In this document: piece by piece, positions 48,200-57,264 of the stretch | Position numbering within the stretch: the first letter of the stretch is position 1 | Layout: each line of letters begins with the position of its first letter | Assembly (NCBI GenBank): GCA_018820855.1 | Contig: JAHJNL010000031.1 | Location: 62,001-126,000, forward strand | From: Pseudomonadota bacterium | Lineage (GTDB): Bacteria; Desulfobacterota; Desulfobulbia; Desulfobulbales; Desulfocapsaceae | Direction: 5' to 3' | Length of the DNA stretch: 64,000 nt | The notes under the pieces: model-generated | Database searches by the model: none | What the model was told of the DNA's origin: nothing | The model's input: only the letters and a program-made list of their open reading frames with translations | Translations under genes and position numbers: made by a program

Positions 48200-50488
48200 T
48201 TATTTTTTGTTATCTATGAATTGAAGCAGCTGTTGACCAATTGGGTTGTCCGGAGTTACGGTTATCATCTGTTTTGCAATGTCTCTGGCTTGAGATAATT
48301 TACCCTTTGCAAGATAGAACTGAGCGATTGCCTGTAAGTAGTTCATGTTGCCGGGATCAAGTGCAATGGTTCGTTTCAGGGCTCTTTCCGCCTCGTTGTC
48401 CTGATGAAGAAAGGCAAGGAGCTGGCCGAGATTATAATGTGCTCTGGCATTTTCCGGCATGTCGGCCGCCGCCTTGGCCAGATGTTTTGCCGCTTCTTCA
48501 TATTGTCTCTGTTCAGAGAGGAGAAGACCGAGGGAATAGTGGACATCGGCCAGGTCAGGGTTTACGGCCAGTGCTTTGCGTAACTGTTCTTCAGCAAGGT
48601 TGTTTTTTCCCTGTCTGTTATAGAGGATAGCGAGATTGGTCCGGGCTGTGTGAAAATCAGGATCAATGGCAACCGCTTTTGTGAAATGCTCCTCTGCGTT
48701 ATCCAGTTGTCCCTGGTAGCTGGCAAGTGTGCCAAGATTGAGTCTGGATGCAGCAAAATCGGCAGAATAAAGTGAAGTCTCCCTGAATTCCTCCAAGGTC
48801 CTGGTAAATGGAGCTTGCCATCGTTTATCAAGCTGCTCAGCAGGGATACGTGTCAGTGCTCTGGCTGCCTCTATCCGCACCCCTTTTATTGGATCGTCAA
48901 GGAGTGGTCCAACCATCTGTATTGTCTTTTCGGGAGAAAGGTGAGGCAAGTTTATGAGTGCAGTCCTCCTGATAATGGCCTCATCGCTCTCCAGGGCCTG
49001 TCGGAATGCAGCAATGACTTCATCGCCCTGGTACCTGCCCAGCAGGGAGATGGCTGTTGCCCGGACAAGGGTGGACGCCAGGTTGTCGGAGATAATACGG
49101 AGCAACTCCTCCCTGGCTTGTGGCTTGCCTGCGCGGGCAGCGCTGAAGGGACTTCCGTAGTGGTACTTTTTCTTGCTGCCGTACCATTTCCTGGTGTATT
49201 CGGCAGACCATTCATTCGTCTTGTCACCATGACACCGGTTGCAGGCATTAGGCGTGCCCAGTTCAATACTAAGATCCGGGCGTGGAATACGAATGGAGTG
49301 GTCTGGGCGGTAATCGTTACCCATATATATCCGGCCAGGCATGTGACACTGGATACACTGTGCACCGGTGCCTACTGCAAAAAGGACTTCTCCCTCAACG
49401 GTTCGGACAGGTTCTCCTTCCATGCCCTCATTTTTATGAAAATGGTGATCTTTAGTGTCATAAAGAGAGGCCTGGTGGCATTGCAGGCAGAGAGCATTTC
49501 CTTCCTGGTGCAGCTTGATTGTATGGACATTATGGCAGTCAGAACAGCGTACGTCGTTTGCGTACATTTTGGCTTGTAGAAAGGAACCGTATACATACAC
49601 TTCGTCAAGAATCTGGCCGTCAGCGTGATACAATCCCTCCTCCAGCAATCTTGGCATCTCGGTGTCAAGGAGGTCCTGCGGCAGATGAGCATAGTCTCCC
49701 AGCATTGAGCGTCTGGAATGGCATGGCGCACAGAGATCTACCTGCTGTTGGTTATTTATTGCAGACGTCTGTACCAGCAGAGCGTCGTTATCTGCTGGAC
49801 GTGCCATTTCCGGTAATTCGGCCCAGGCCAGATGTTTGGAGCCGGGTCCGTGACAGGCCTCGCAGCCCACACTGATTTCTGCCCATTTTGTTTCATAGGT
49901 GTCCGTGTCGGGTTTATAGCTTTTTTGCAGTTCGGTGGAATGACAGTCCGCACACATGGAGTTCCAATTCTGGCCCTGGTTGGTCCAGTAGATCCATTCT
50001 GCAGGGTCGAGATCAAGATCCGGATAGAGGTGGAACCATTTTTTCTTCACTGCGTCCCAGGCAATGGGCAGGCACTGTAATCGGCCTCCCGGGAAAGGGA
50101 TCAGGTACTGCTGTAAGGGATACCAGCCAAAGGTGTGGGTGATTTCAAATTCTGCCATCTCGCCTTTGGGTCCGCGTGTGTACACAAAAAAACGGTTATC
50201 CTTACGATAAAAACGGGATTCAATTCCGTGTTTTTCAAAAATCACGTCGTTGAAGTTGCCGAGTACCGTTTCTTCACTGGCAACAGTCATGGACTTGGCA
50301 TGATGTGATCCCTGCCACTCTTCATATGCCTTTTTATGACATTTGGCACAGGCCTCACTGCCGATAAATCCTGCTGCTTGAACTTCTTCCTGTGTGGCCT
50401 GTCTGTTCTTTTGCTTAAGCACGTATAGGGGGAGAGAAAGGACAATGATCAGTGTGGCAATCACGCCGGTAGTCTTCCAGTATTGCAT
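48200..50488 (-). CDS. Octaheme c-type cytochrome with HEAT and TPR C-terminus
   Basis: A 762-residue exported or membrane-anchored cytochrome (N-terminal helix about 7-24). Eight CxxCH motifs are seen in order: CAKCH, CADCH, CEACH, CAPCH, CSDCH, CLQCH, CIQCH and CNRCH, all within about residues 45-420. The order resembles cytochrome c-554/octaheme families. A HEAT-like stretch (about 450-560) and four to five TPRs (about 590-755, with AEEHFTKAVAIDPDFHTART-type units) follow. It lies 4 bp after the Rieske gene and takes the place of cytochrome c1 in this operon. It probably accepts electrons in the periplasm. Confidence 0.9.
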   Translation of the reverse strand: MQYWKTTGVIATLIIVLSLPLYVLKQKNRQATQEEVQAAGFIGSEACAKCHKKAYEEWQGSHHAKSMTVASEETVLGNFNDVIFEKHGIESRFYRKDNRFFVYTRGPKGEMAEFEITHTFGWYPLQQYLIPFPGGRLQCLPIAWDAVKKKWFHLYPDLDLDPAEWIYWTNQGQNWNSMCADCHSTELQKSYKPDTDTYETKWAEISVGCEACHGPGSKHLAWAELPEMARPADNDALLVQTSAINNQQQVDLCAPCHSRRSMLGDYAHLPQDLLDTEMPRLLEEGLYHADGQILDEVYVYGSFLQAKMYANDVRCSDCHNVHTIKLHQEGNALCLQCHQASLYDTKDHHFHKNEGMEGEPVRTVEGEVLFAVGTGAQCIQCHMPGRIYMGNDYRPDHSIRIPRPDLSIELGTPNACNRCHGDKTNEWSAEYTRKWYGSKKKYHYGSPFSAARAGKPQAREELLRIISDNLASTLVRATAISLLGRYQGDEVIAAFRQALESDEAIIRRTALINLPHLSPEKTIQMVGPLLDDPIKGVRIEAARALTRIPAEQLDKRWQAPFTRTLEEFRETSLYSADFAASRLNLGTLASYQGQLDNAEEHFTKAVAIDPDFHTARTNLAILYNRQGKNNLAEEQLRKALAVNPDLADVHYSLGLLLSEQRQYEEAAKHLAKAAADMPENARAHYNLGQLLAFLHQDNEAERALKRTIALDPGNMNYLQAIAQFYLAKGKLSQARDIAKQMITVTPDNPIGQQLLQFIDNKK

Positions 50489-50492
50489 TGGC

Positions 50493-51002
50493 TTACCTGC
50501 GCTCCTGCAGAAAGACCAGTTGCTCAGCAGTATAGGTGGATCGTTTTATGGGGCTGCTGATATCGATCATGACCATGTCCTGCTGAAAACTGATGGGAAA
50601 GAGATCCAGGGCCCTTGGCGCTTGGGCCTTGAGGACATTGCCGGTGATGTCAAAGATAGAAGCATGGCAGGGACATTCAAATTGCTTGCGCTCGGCGATC
50701 CACGGAACTGCACAGCCAAGGTGAGTGCACTTTCTGGAAATGGCCAGAAAGCCGCCATTGTCGAGGCGAGCAAGGTAGAGGTGCCCTTTGCCGATGAGCG
50801 TGACAGATCCTGGTGGAAAGTCAGTCGCCACTCCGGCCTGAAGGAGTTGTGGGGTGTGTTGCTCCACTTGTTTTCTGCCAGAGATAAAAAAGAAAGCCGC
50901 CCCTGCTAACATTTGCAGTAGTGCGGCAATTCCTAAGCCGATCCATATTCTGGAGAGAACGTTGCGGCGGGCAGGAGAGAAGGCTTTTTTTACCATGGCC
51001 AC
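50493..51002 (-). CDS. Rieske 2Fe-2S protein of a bc-type complex
   Basis: A 169-residue Rieske subunit. It has an N-terminal membrane anchor (about 18-42) and the cluster motifs C92-T-H94-L-G-C97 and C110-P-C112-H113-A-S. Both cysteines of each box and both histidine ligands are present, and the second box has Ala where Gly is usual (CPCHAS). In the complex it takes electrons from quinol. ATG at 51002 overlaps the end of the cytochrome b gene by 13 bases; a second ATG two codons later is possible. Confidence 0.93.
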   Translation of the reverse strand: MAMVKKAFSPARRNVLSRIWIGLGIAALLQMLAGAAFFFISGRKQVEQHTPQLLQAGVATDFPPGSVTLIGKGHLYLARLDNGGFLAISRKCTHLGCAVPWIAERKQFECPCHASIFDITGNVLKAQAPRALDLFPISFQQDMVMIDISSPIKRSTYTAEQLVFLQERR

Positions 51003-52033
51003 ACCAATTTCATACCCGCTCCCCGGAACCAGATGCCCGTGATTGTCAGGAGCAACAGGGAGCCGGTTCCTGCAATAAACAGTGTCTTGAGTAAGGCGCC
51101 GGGTTTGCCTGCCTTGCTCTTGCTAAAAGGGAGGAAAATAAGAAAAATTGCCATGGATAGAGGAAGTACACAGACTGCAAAGAGTGGATGCACATGGAGC
51201 AGGAGTTCCTGTGCTCCTACAAAATACCAGGGGGCTTTGACATTTGCCGGAGTCAGTTCAGGATTGGCCATGTCGCCCAACGGGGCATTAACAACCATGG
51301 AAAAAAGAAGAAGAACACAGGTCACCACTGCCGCAAAAGCCATCTCTCGAACCAACAGATCAGGGACAACCGTGACAGATTTTTGCTTAGCCGCATTGGC
51401 TGCCTGTTCGTTAGCGGGAAGGAGGATCCCCCCTGCTCTGCGTACAAACCAGAAATGATAGGCCATAAGCAGAAAAAGAGAAACCGGAACCAGGCTGGTA
51501 TGGATGAAATAAAATAACTGGAGTGTTGCCGTTCCAATTTCCTGGCCGCCTTGCATCATTTCCTGCAAAGAGATACCGATGAAGGGAATATAGCCAAGCA
51601 TGGAAGTCGCAATGGTGACAGCCCAGTAGGAAAGTTGATCCCAAGGCAACAGGTAACCGCTGAAATTGGCCATCAAGATGAGCACACCAAGGCTCAGGCC
51701 GACCAGCCAGTTGCGATGTCTGGGAGGATAGAAGGCCCCATGCAAAAATACACGCAGCAGATGGAGAAACACCACTACAACCAGAGCGTGACCGGTCCAG
51801 TGATGCATGTTGCGTACAAGCTGACCTAGGAAAACAGAATGTTGAATATGTTGAATCGATTCGTAGGCTTTCACTGGTAGGGGGGTATAGAAAAAGCCCA
51901 GCAGCAACCCGCTTATCAGTTGCTGTGTAACCATAAGGGCGGCCATACCGCCAAGGCCCCAGGTGAGGGTAAGGCGCAAAGCGCTTTCAGGTACACGCCG
52001 GGGGCGAAAGTGAAAGAGAAGATTTTTGCTCAA
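50990..52033 (-). CDS. Cytochrome b of a bc-type quinol oxidoreductase
   Basis: A 347-residue polytopic cytochrome b, about the length of b6 plus part of subunit IV. Heme-b ligands are H77 and H91 in helix B and H178 and H193 in helix D, with the same 14- and 15-residue spacings as b6. GYLLPWDQLSYWAV (about 126-139) matches the family. The Qo motif corresponding to PEWY reads APWYFVGAQELL. The gene precedes the Rieske and octaheme cytochrome genes; many bc operons place Rieske first. Quinol oxidation linked to multiheme electron transfer is the likely role. Confidence 0.93.
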   Translation of the reverse strand: MSKNLLFHFRPRRVPESALRLTLTWGLGGMAALMVTQQLISGLLLGFFYTPLPVKAYESIQHIQHSVFLGQLVRNMHHWTGHALVVVVFLHLLRVFLHGAFYPPRHRNWLVGLSLGVLILMANFSGYLLPWDQLSYWAVTIATSMLGYIPFIGISLQEMMQGGQEIGTATLQLFYFIHTSLVPVSLFLLMAYHFWFVRRAGGILLPANEQAANAAKQKSVTVVPDLLVREMAFAAVVTCVLLLFSMVVNAPLGDMANPELTPANVKAPWYFVGAQELLLHVHPLFAVCVLPLSMAIFLIFLPFSKSKAGKPGALLKTLFIAGTGSLLLLTITGIWFRGAGMKLVWPW

Positions 52034-52197
52034 TGGGAACTCACGTATGGTGTACGGAACAAGTTTTGATCTTACATAGTGCGCTTATTTGCTGCTAAAG
52101 GCTGAAAAAACGGCAAACAGAATATAACAGTGACCAGGTTATAATTACACAACATTCTGGATCTAACCAGAATAATTATAGATTGTACAATCTCCTT

Positions 52198-53229
52198 TTA
52201 CTTGTGGGGGTAGCCGTTCCTGTCAAACCTGAGGTCTGTAAAGGCGAAGGAATAGGAATGGTCTTCCCTGAAGTGGTACTGGTTTTTCTGGTTAAAGCCG
52301 ATTGCCTGCTGCATCGTTTTCAGATCTAAGCGCCATTTTCCTCCTTCTTCTGTAAAAAACCAGGGATGGCATTGTCGTTCTTGTACCGGATAACGGATCA
52401 CAGCCAGCCGCTCTTCGTGGTTATAGAAGATTTGAGACGGATAGGCACTGCAGCGTTGGATACCTTTTGCTGCGTTGCGCATTTGTACAGGGGTTACGGT
52501 CCATTCTCTGAGCATGGTTCTGGTTGCATCTGAAAAAATTTCCAGTTCCGGGTCTTTGTTGCCGGCGGCCATGGCTGCCTGATAAGCCAGAAGGGTTTCC
52601 CTGGGATCCTCGCCCGGGTGGATTTTTTCTGATGGCAAGATTGGTGAGGAGGGTGGGGTGGTTGTTGGCTTGCCGATCCCGGCCTCTGCAGTGGCTCCGC
52701 CTCCTGTGGACAGGGCAATGAGTGGGGGAGTTTGAAAGCCTTTGCCCAGAGATGCATCACGGGCGCGTTCATAGATCATTTCGCTGGCAGCTAACACCCC
52801 GTCTTGAATACGCTGTTCCTGAAAAAAGTAAACCATGTGTTGTTGCTGGATATATCCGCTGAAGGCATCCGTGTAGATTCCTTCGAGGTCGCCGGATATC
52901 TCCAGGCGAGTCAGGTCGCTGCCGCTGTCAATGAGGAGGAGGATTATTCTCCCCTGTCTGCTTAATGTTGTGGTGGCAAGTTCCTCCATGAGGCTGTTGG
53001 CGCGAAGGTTGAATGCTTCACGATCTGCGTTGCTATCTTCCAGAATGAGACGAAAATCAATGTCATGGTCCTGAAGGAGAGCCGTATGGTAGTGTTGAAG
53101 AGAGTTTTGTTCTTGCTGACTGAGGATTCCAGCTCTGTCTATCACTGTTTGCGTTCTCTTGCTGTCAGAATTGCTGCATCCCGTTAGAAAGAGGAGGAGA
53201 AGAAAAAGGGGCAAGAAAAGAATTTTCAT
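52198..53229 (-). CDS. TPM-domain lipoprotein
   Basis: A 343-residue protein with a lipoprotein signal (MKILFLPLF..., lipobox LTGC at about 15-18). The TPM domain (about 30-165) shows VIDRAGILSQQEQNSL, GRIILLLIDSGSDLTRLEIS and the FQEQRIQDGVLAA stretch typical of the family. A proline-rich linker (about 195-210) leads to a C-terminal domain that is not recognised. ATG at 53229 is chosen because it starts the signal peptide; AAGG lies upstream. TPM proteins are linked to photosystem repair or membrane quality control elsewhere, but no role is evident here. Confidence 0.8.
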   Translation of the reverse strand: MKILFLPLFLLLLFLTGCSNSDSKRTQTVIDRAGILSQQEQNSLQHYHTALLQDHDIDFRLILEDSNADREAFNLRANSLMEELATTTLSRQGRIILLLIDSGSDLTRLEISGDLEGIYTDAFSGYIQQQHMVYFFQEQRIQDGVLAASEMIYERARDASLGKGFQTPPLIALSTGGGATAEAGIGKPTTTPPSSPILPSEKIHPGEDPRETLLAYQAAMAAGNKDPELEIFSDATRTMLREWTVTPVQMRNAAKGIQRCSAYPSQIFYNHEERLAVIRYPVQERQCHPWFFTEEGGKWRLDLKTMQQAIGFNQKNQYHFREDHSYSFAFTDLRFDRNGYPHK

Positions 53230-53430
53230 AACGAGATGCCTTGAGAGATGGGTGTGCAATAAACAGAAGGTTCGAAGTCTTTGTTGACTCATTATTCTGG
53301 GGTTTGCATCGTTTGAGTCGAGTGTTTGCTGTTTCCTGAATTATTTTAAGGGAAAAGGAGAGCGATGTAAAGTGCAGTGGTGTGGAAAGGAGGAGTTTAC
53401 AAGGGGTGTTGAGGAAAGGGGCTAAAGCAG

Positions 53431-53466
53431 AAAAAGCCCGTCAGCGGAGGCGCTGACGGGCTTTTT
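53431..53466. terminator. Bidirectional intrinsic terminator after rubrerythrin gene
   Basis: AAAAAGCCCGTCAGCG (53431-53446) and CGCTGACGGGCTTTTT (53451-53466) form a perfect stem with a GAGG loop, with A/T tracts on both sides. It ends the rubrerythrin transcript (minus strand). Confidence 0.9.
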
Positions 53467-53487
53467 GAATGGTATACGACTGCTGTT

Positions 53488-54063
53488 TTACCAATTCTCA
53501 GCAAGCATTTCAAAATGGGCCTGAGCATGGTCACAGGCCGGACAGGCCTCGGGAGCATCCTTACCTGTATGGAGGTAACCGCAGTTGCGGCAGCGCCAGG
53601 TTGTCTTCTCATCACGCTTGAAGACACGCCCTGCCTCAATATTGGCTTTAAGCTCTACATAGCGTTTTTCATGCTGTTTTTCGGCCACGGCAATGGCCAT
53701 GAAAATAACGGCTATATTCGTAAATCCTTCCTCGCGTGCCGTTTTGGCAAAACCAGGATACATTACTGTATGCTCATAATTCTCACCGCCGGCAGCCTCA
53801 GTCAGGTTCTCAACTGTGGTGCCGATGACGCCTGCCGGAAAGGTAGCGGTAATCTCCACTTCGCCCCCTTCCAGCAGTTTGAAGAGGCGCTTGGCGTGCT
53901 CTTTTTCCTGCTCTGCTGTTTCTGTAAAAATATCGGATATTTGTACGTAGCCTTCCTTTTTGGCCATGGAGGCAAAATAGGTGTAACGATTACGGGCCTG
54001 GGACTCGCCGCAAAAGGCGGTGAGGATGTTTTTTTCGGTCTGGGTACCTTTGAGTGATGGCAT
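53488..54063 (-). CDS. Rubrerythrin
   Basis: A 191-residue non-heme iron protein that reduces hydrogen peroxide in anaerobes. The ferritin-like four-helix domain (about 1-145) has di-iron glutamate motifs such as ENxxxAxxxE-like segments ([29 protein letters not shown]). The C-terminal rubredoxin domain has C-R-N-C-G-Y and [11 protein letters not shown], giving the Fe(Cys)4 site. ATG at 54063 follows a weak AAAGGAT. It lies next to an ankyrin gene, catalase and a Fur/PerR-type regulator, suggesting a peroxide-response cluster. Confidence 0.95.
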   Translation of the reverse strand: MPSLKGTQTEKNILTAFCGESQARNRYTYFASMAKKEGYVQISDIFTETAEQEKEHAKRLFKLLEGGEVEITATFPAGVIGTTVENLTEAAGGENYEHTVMYPGFAKTAREEGFTNIAVIFMAIAVAEKQHEKRYVELKANIEAGRVFKRDEKTTWRCRNCGYLHTGKDAPEACPACDHAQAHFEMLAENW

Positions 54064-54144
54064 AGTGTTATCCTTTTAGCTGTTGAAGTTAACTGTCTGA
54101 CGTATCATTGTTTGGGGATCATATTTTCAATTCTATTTCATGTT

Positions 54145-54660
54145 TTATTTTGAGAATAAAGATCCCAGTGATCGGAATGCCCCGGTAAATTTGGCAAGGC
54201 TCTGGGCCGAGATACCTAATAATGTTTGGGAATCAGGATCTGCGCCTTGCTCAAGAAGATGTTCCACCACCTCGCGGTGACCGAACATAGCGGCAAACAT
54301 GAGTGGTGTCTTGCCGCCACCGTTGTCGGCATTGATGTCTGCTCCGGCCTCAAGTAGGAGGGAAACCAATGCCATATTGCCCTTGAAGGCGACACCCCCT
54401 AAAGGGGTCTGGCCGTGATCATTACGGCGATCAACTTCCGCGCCGTGTTTGAGGAGCATGGAGGCTGTTTCTGCCTGGTCGTTATAGGCTGCCAGCATGA
54501 GCAGGGAGTTGCCCTTGGTGTCGCAGAGATTTATGGGCAGGCCAGCGATAAGCATTTTTTCAAGTTCAGCCGTATCGCCACACCTGGCCATATCCACAGC
54601 CATGAGTTGAAGCTCGGTATAGCGTTTTTCTTCCTCTTTGGTGAGGGCCTGAGTGTCCAT
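54145..54660 (-). CDS. Ankyrin-repeat protein
   Basis: A 171-residue protein with about four ankyrin repeats (about 30-155). Typical units are visible: GNSLLMLAAYNDQAETASML, GQTPLGGVAFKGNMALVSLL and GKTPLMFAAMFGHREVVEHL, the last followed by an EQGADPD turn. No signal peptide. In other bacteria such a gene (ankB-like) often accompanies catalase and may help its activity or periplasmic targeting; katA lies just upstream, so a link to it is likely but unproved. Confidence 0.9.
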   Translation of the reverse strand: MDTQALTKEEEKRYTELQLMAVDMARCGDTAELEKMLIAGLPINLCDTKGNSLLMLAAYNDQAETASMLLKHGAEVDRRNDHGQTPLGGVAFKGNMALVSLLLEAGADINADNGGGKTPLMFAAMFGHREVVEHLLEQGADPDSQTLLGISAQSLAKFTGAFRSLGSLFSK

Positions 54661-54699
54661 GGCGGTTGCTGTAATAGACCGGAATTATATTAGAAGATT

Positions 54700-54729
54700 G
54701 TGGCAAGTCCGCTAATACGGACTTGCCAC
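54700..54729 (-). terminator. Hairpin between catalase and ankyrin genes
   Basis: GTGGCAAGTCCG (54700-54711) and CGGACTTGCCAC (54718-54729) form a perfect 12-bp stem with a CTAATA loop, 30 bp after the catalase stop. There is no T-tract on the minus strand, so it may stabilise the catalase mRNA or only reduce read-through. Confidence 0.6.
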
Positions 54730-54758
54730 GGTGAATTTTTAACGGAACCTCTTAAGCA

Positions 54759-56204
54759 TTATCCCTTCCAGTCAACGCCAAGGGCAGCGGCAACACCGGC
54801 AGCATAGGCAGGGTCGGCTTTATGGAAGTGTCCGAGCTGGCGCTGGACGATATCAACGGGCACACCCTCCATGGCCGCGGCCAGGTTATTGAAGAGCTGA
54901 TTCTTCTGGTCATCACTCATCAGACGAAAGAGATTGCCGGGCTGGGTGTAGTCATCGTTGCCTTCGCGATGGTTGTATCGGTCGGCATCGCCGGAGATCT
55001 TCAAGGGTGGTTCACGGAAGCTCTCATCTTGAGCCGGACCGTTAAAGCTGTTGGGCTCGTAATAGGCATCTGGACCTCCAGGGGCGTCGAGACGCATGGA
55101 GCCGTCCATATGGTAGGTGTTGACGGGAGCTAAGGGCTTATTGATGGGAAGCATCTCATAATGGGTCCCCACCCGGTAGCGATGGGCGTCGGCATAGGAA
55201 AATATCCGGGCCTGGAGCATTTTGTCCGGCGACCAACTGATTCCCGGTACGATATTGGAGGGGCTGAATGAAGCCTGCTCCACTTCGGCAAAATAATTTT
55301 CAGGATTGCGGTTGAGCTCAAGCACGCCGACATCCATACAGGGATAATCCTTGTGGGGCCAGACCTTGGTGAGATCAAAGGGGTTGAGGTGGTAATTTTC
55401 CGCTTCCATTTCCGGCATGATCTGGACCTGGACAGTCCATTTGGGGAAGTCGCCACGCTCAATGGACTCGAAGAGATCACGTTGGTTGCTCTCGCGGTCC
55501 TTGGCGATGATAGCCTCTCCTTCACTATTGGTCAGGCACTTGATACCCTGCTGGGTCTTAAAGTGGAATTTGACCCAGAAGCGCTCACCTGCATCATTGA
55601 TGAAGCTGTAGGTGTGGGAACCGTAGCCGTTGATATGGCGAAAGCTCTTGGGCAGGCCGCGGTCGGAAAAGAGGGTGGTGACCTGATGCAGACTTTCTGG
55701 CGACAGTGACCAGAAATCCCACATAGCAGTGTTGCTGCGCAGGTTTGATTTTGGATGGCGTTTCTGGGTGTGGATAAAGTCGGGAAATTTGAGAGGGTCC
55801 CGAATGAAAAAGACGGGGGTGTTGTTGCCCACCAGGTCAAAGTTACCCTGTTCGGTGTAGAACTTCAGGGCAAAACCGCGCACGTCACGTTCGGCATCGG
55901 CAGCGCCGCGTTCTCCTGCTACTGTGGAAAAGCGCAGAAAGACGGGAGTCTCCTTGCCTACTTCGGAAAAGAGTTTGGCCTTGGTATACTTGCGAAGGTC
56001 ATGGGTGATGCGGAGGGTGCCGTGGGCGCCGGAACCCTTGGCATGGACGACTCGTTCCGGGACGCGCTCTCGATTCTGGTGGGCCAGTTTTTCGAGAAGC
56101 TGATAGTCCTGCATAAGGACAGGACCGCGGGCACCGGCGGTAAGAGAATTCTGGTTGTCAGCGATTGGGTTGCCGCCTGTTGTGGTCATTGTCTTGGAAC
56201 TCAT
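54759..56204 (-). CDS. katA: Monofunctional heme catalase
   Basis: A 481-residue clade-type heme catalase, H2O2 to water and oxygen. The distal histidine is in [11 protein letters not shown] (about 54), the distal asparagine in [15 protein letters not shown] (about 124), and the proximal heme tyrosine in [15 protein letters not shown] (about 334). There is no signal peptide. The protein starts [20 protein letters not shown], as in KatA. ATG at 56204 follows GGAGGTT. A palindrome TAAGAA-ACA-TTCTTA (56326-56340) lies in the promoter region about 120 bp upstream. Confidence 0.97.
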   Translation of the reverse strand: MSSKTMTTTGGNPIADNQNSLTAGARGPVLMQDYQLLEKLAHQNRERVPERVVHAKGSGAHGTLRITHDLRKYTKAKLFSEVGKETPVFLRFSTVAGERGAADAERDVRGFALKFYTEQGNFDLVGNNTPVFFIRDPLKFPDFIHTQKRHPKSNLRSNTAMWDFWSLSPESLHQVTTLFSDRGLPKSFRHINGYGSHTYSFINDAGERFWVKFHFKTQQGIKCLTNSEGEAIIAKDRESNQRDLFESIERGDFPKWTVQVQIMPEMEAENYHLNPFDLTKVWPHKDYPCMDVGVLELNRNPENYFAEVEQASFSPSNIVPGISWSPDKMLQARIFSYADAHRYRVGTHYEMLPINKPLAPVNTYHMDGSMRLDAPGGPDAYYEPNSFNGPAQDESFREPPLKISGDADRYNHREGNDDYTQPGNLFRLMSDDQKNQLFNNLAAAMEGVPVDIVQRQLGHFHKADPAYAAGVAAALGVDWKG

Positions 56205-56325
56205 TACAACCTCCTTTGTTTAGGTGAGTAGCGATTTGTTCATCTTTTACTGATCTTGACTGGGCCTGCTATGAATACAGGCCAGTGTTTGTTGGAAACT
56301 CTATTGTTTGGTAATGTATATGTAT

Positions 56326-56340
56326 TAAGAAACATTCTTA
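56326..56340 (-). promoter_or_regulatory. Palindromic site upstream of catalase gene
   Basis: TAAGAA-ACA-TTCTTA is a perfect 6-3-6 inverted repeat between katA and the Fur/PerR-type gene. It resembles AT-rich PerR-family operators in general shape but not exactly, so it is only a candidate operator. Confidence 0.4.
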
Positions 56341-56371
56341 CAAAAAAGTCAAAAAAAATGACTTCTATTTT

Positions 56372-56824
56372 CTAGTTCTTAGGAGAACAATCATTACAAA
56401 TCCCTTCAAGGATTGCATTTCTTTTTGCTACTTTTCCCCATGCATTAAGCGCTGCAGGTACCGGAACCTCATCGAAGGAGTTCCATGTGAAATCTGTAAT
56501 AGCCCCGCATTTGCTACAGACAGCATGGTGATGTCTGGCCATTGTTGCCTCAAAGCGGGCCTGACTTTCAACAGTCTGTACCCGAGTGATCAGGCCATGT
56601 TTTTCCAGGGTGGAGAGTGTCCTATACACCGTATCAAGGGAAATGGTGGGCAGCCTTTCTATAATTCGCTTGTAAAGCATCTCGGCAGAAGGATGATCCT
56701 CTGCCTGGAGCAGCTCCCGGTAGACCTCAAGGCGTTGGTGGGTCACTTTGAGATCAGCAGTGCGGCAGGCTTTTTCAAATTCTGTCATCATCTGTGACAG
56801 TTCATGTTGAGCTGAATTTTTCAT
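56372..56824 (-). CDS. Fur/PerR-family regulator
   Basis: A 150-residue metalloregulator. The winged-helix domain (about 15-90) has TISLDTVYRTLSTLEKHGLI as the recognition region. The structural zinc site is CSKCG (about 103-107) and CNDC near the C-terminus; MARHHHAVC contributes regulatory-site histidines. Fur senses Fe(II) and PerR senses peroxide through Fe; family-distinguishing residues were not resolved here. Position just upstream of catalase favours PerR. A 19-bp Fur-like box lies 16 bp upstream of the start, so autoregulation is likely. Confidence 0.88.
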   Translation of the reverse strand: MKNSAQHELSQMMTEFEKACRTADLKVTHQRLEVYRELLQAEDHPSAEMLYKRIIERLPTISLDTVYRTLSTLEKHGLITRVQTVESQARFEATMARHHHAVCSKCGAITDFTWNSFDEVPVPAALNAWGKVAKRNAILEGICNDCSPKN

Positions 56825-56839
56825 AGTCTTTTAGTTGGT

Positions 56840-56858
56840 GATAATGATTATCGTTAAT
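56840..56858 (-). promoter_or_regulatory. Fur-type box upstream of the Fur/PerR-family gene
   Basis: GATAATGATTATCGTTAAT matches 15 of 19 positions of the Fur consensus. It lies 16 bp upstream of the regulator start codon and would cover the core promoter. PerR boxes are related in shape, so the identity of the binding protein is not settled. Confidence 0.6.
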
Positions 56859-57264
56859 ACACTATGAAGTTTTGTGACGGATGTCAATTGTATTTTTCTT
56901 TTGTTGTCGAATATTCAGTTATCCCTTTGGTGCTTGGCAGGGTCGTGACTTGACTATGTGTTCATAATGAAGAAGAAGCATGCCCCTACTTCCTTATTGA
57001 GTGAAGGGTTTTTATTGTGTAATAGATAGATAAAGGGTAGTTGGAAAAATCAGTTTTTTCAATCATAACCCAGGAGCGCAAGAGAGCATTGTTCGCGTAT
57101 CAAGTTGATATTGTGATTATAACTCATTTGGAATAATGTGGCGTTCTCTGAATGGTCAGGTAAACGTGGACTTCGAGCCGTTCCCTTGGAAGGAAGAGCA
57201 AGTTTTATGGTAGCCATAGCATATGGATTGATAGCAACCAGCATTTTTTTGACTAACAGGTGGT
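56859..57264. other. Intergenic region
   Basis: About 400 bp between the minus-strand regulator and the plus-strand SGNH gene. It should hold divergent promoters. A minus-strand open frame at 57059-57244 has no recognisable features and no ribosome-binding site, so it is not called. Confidence 0.4.
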
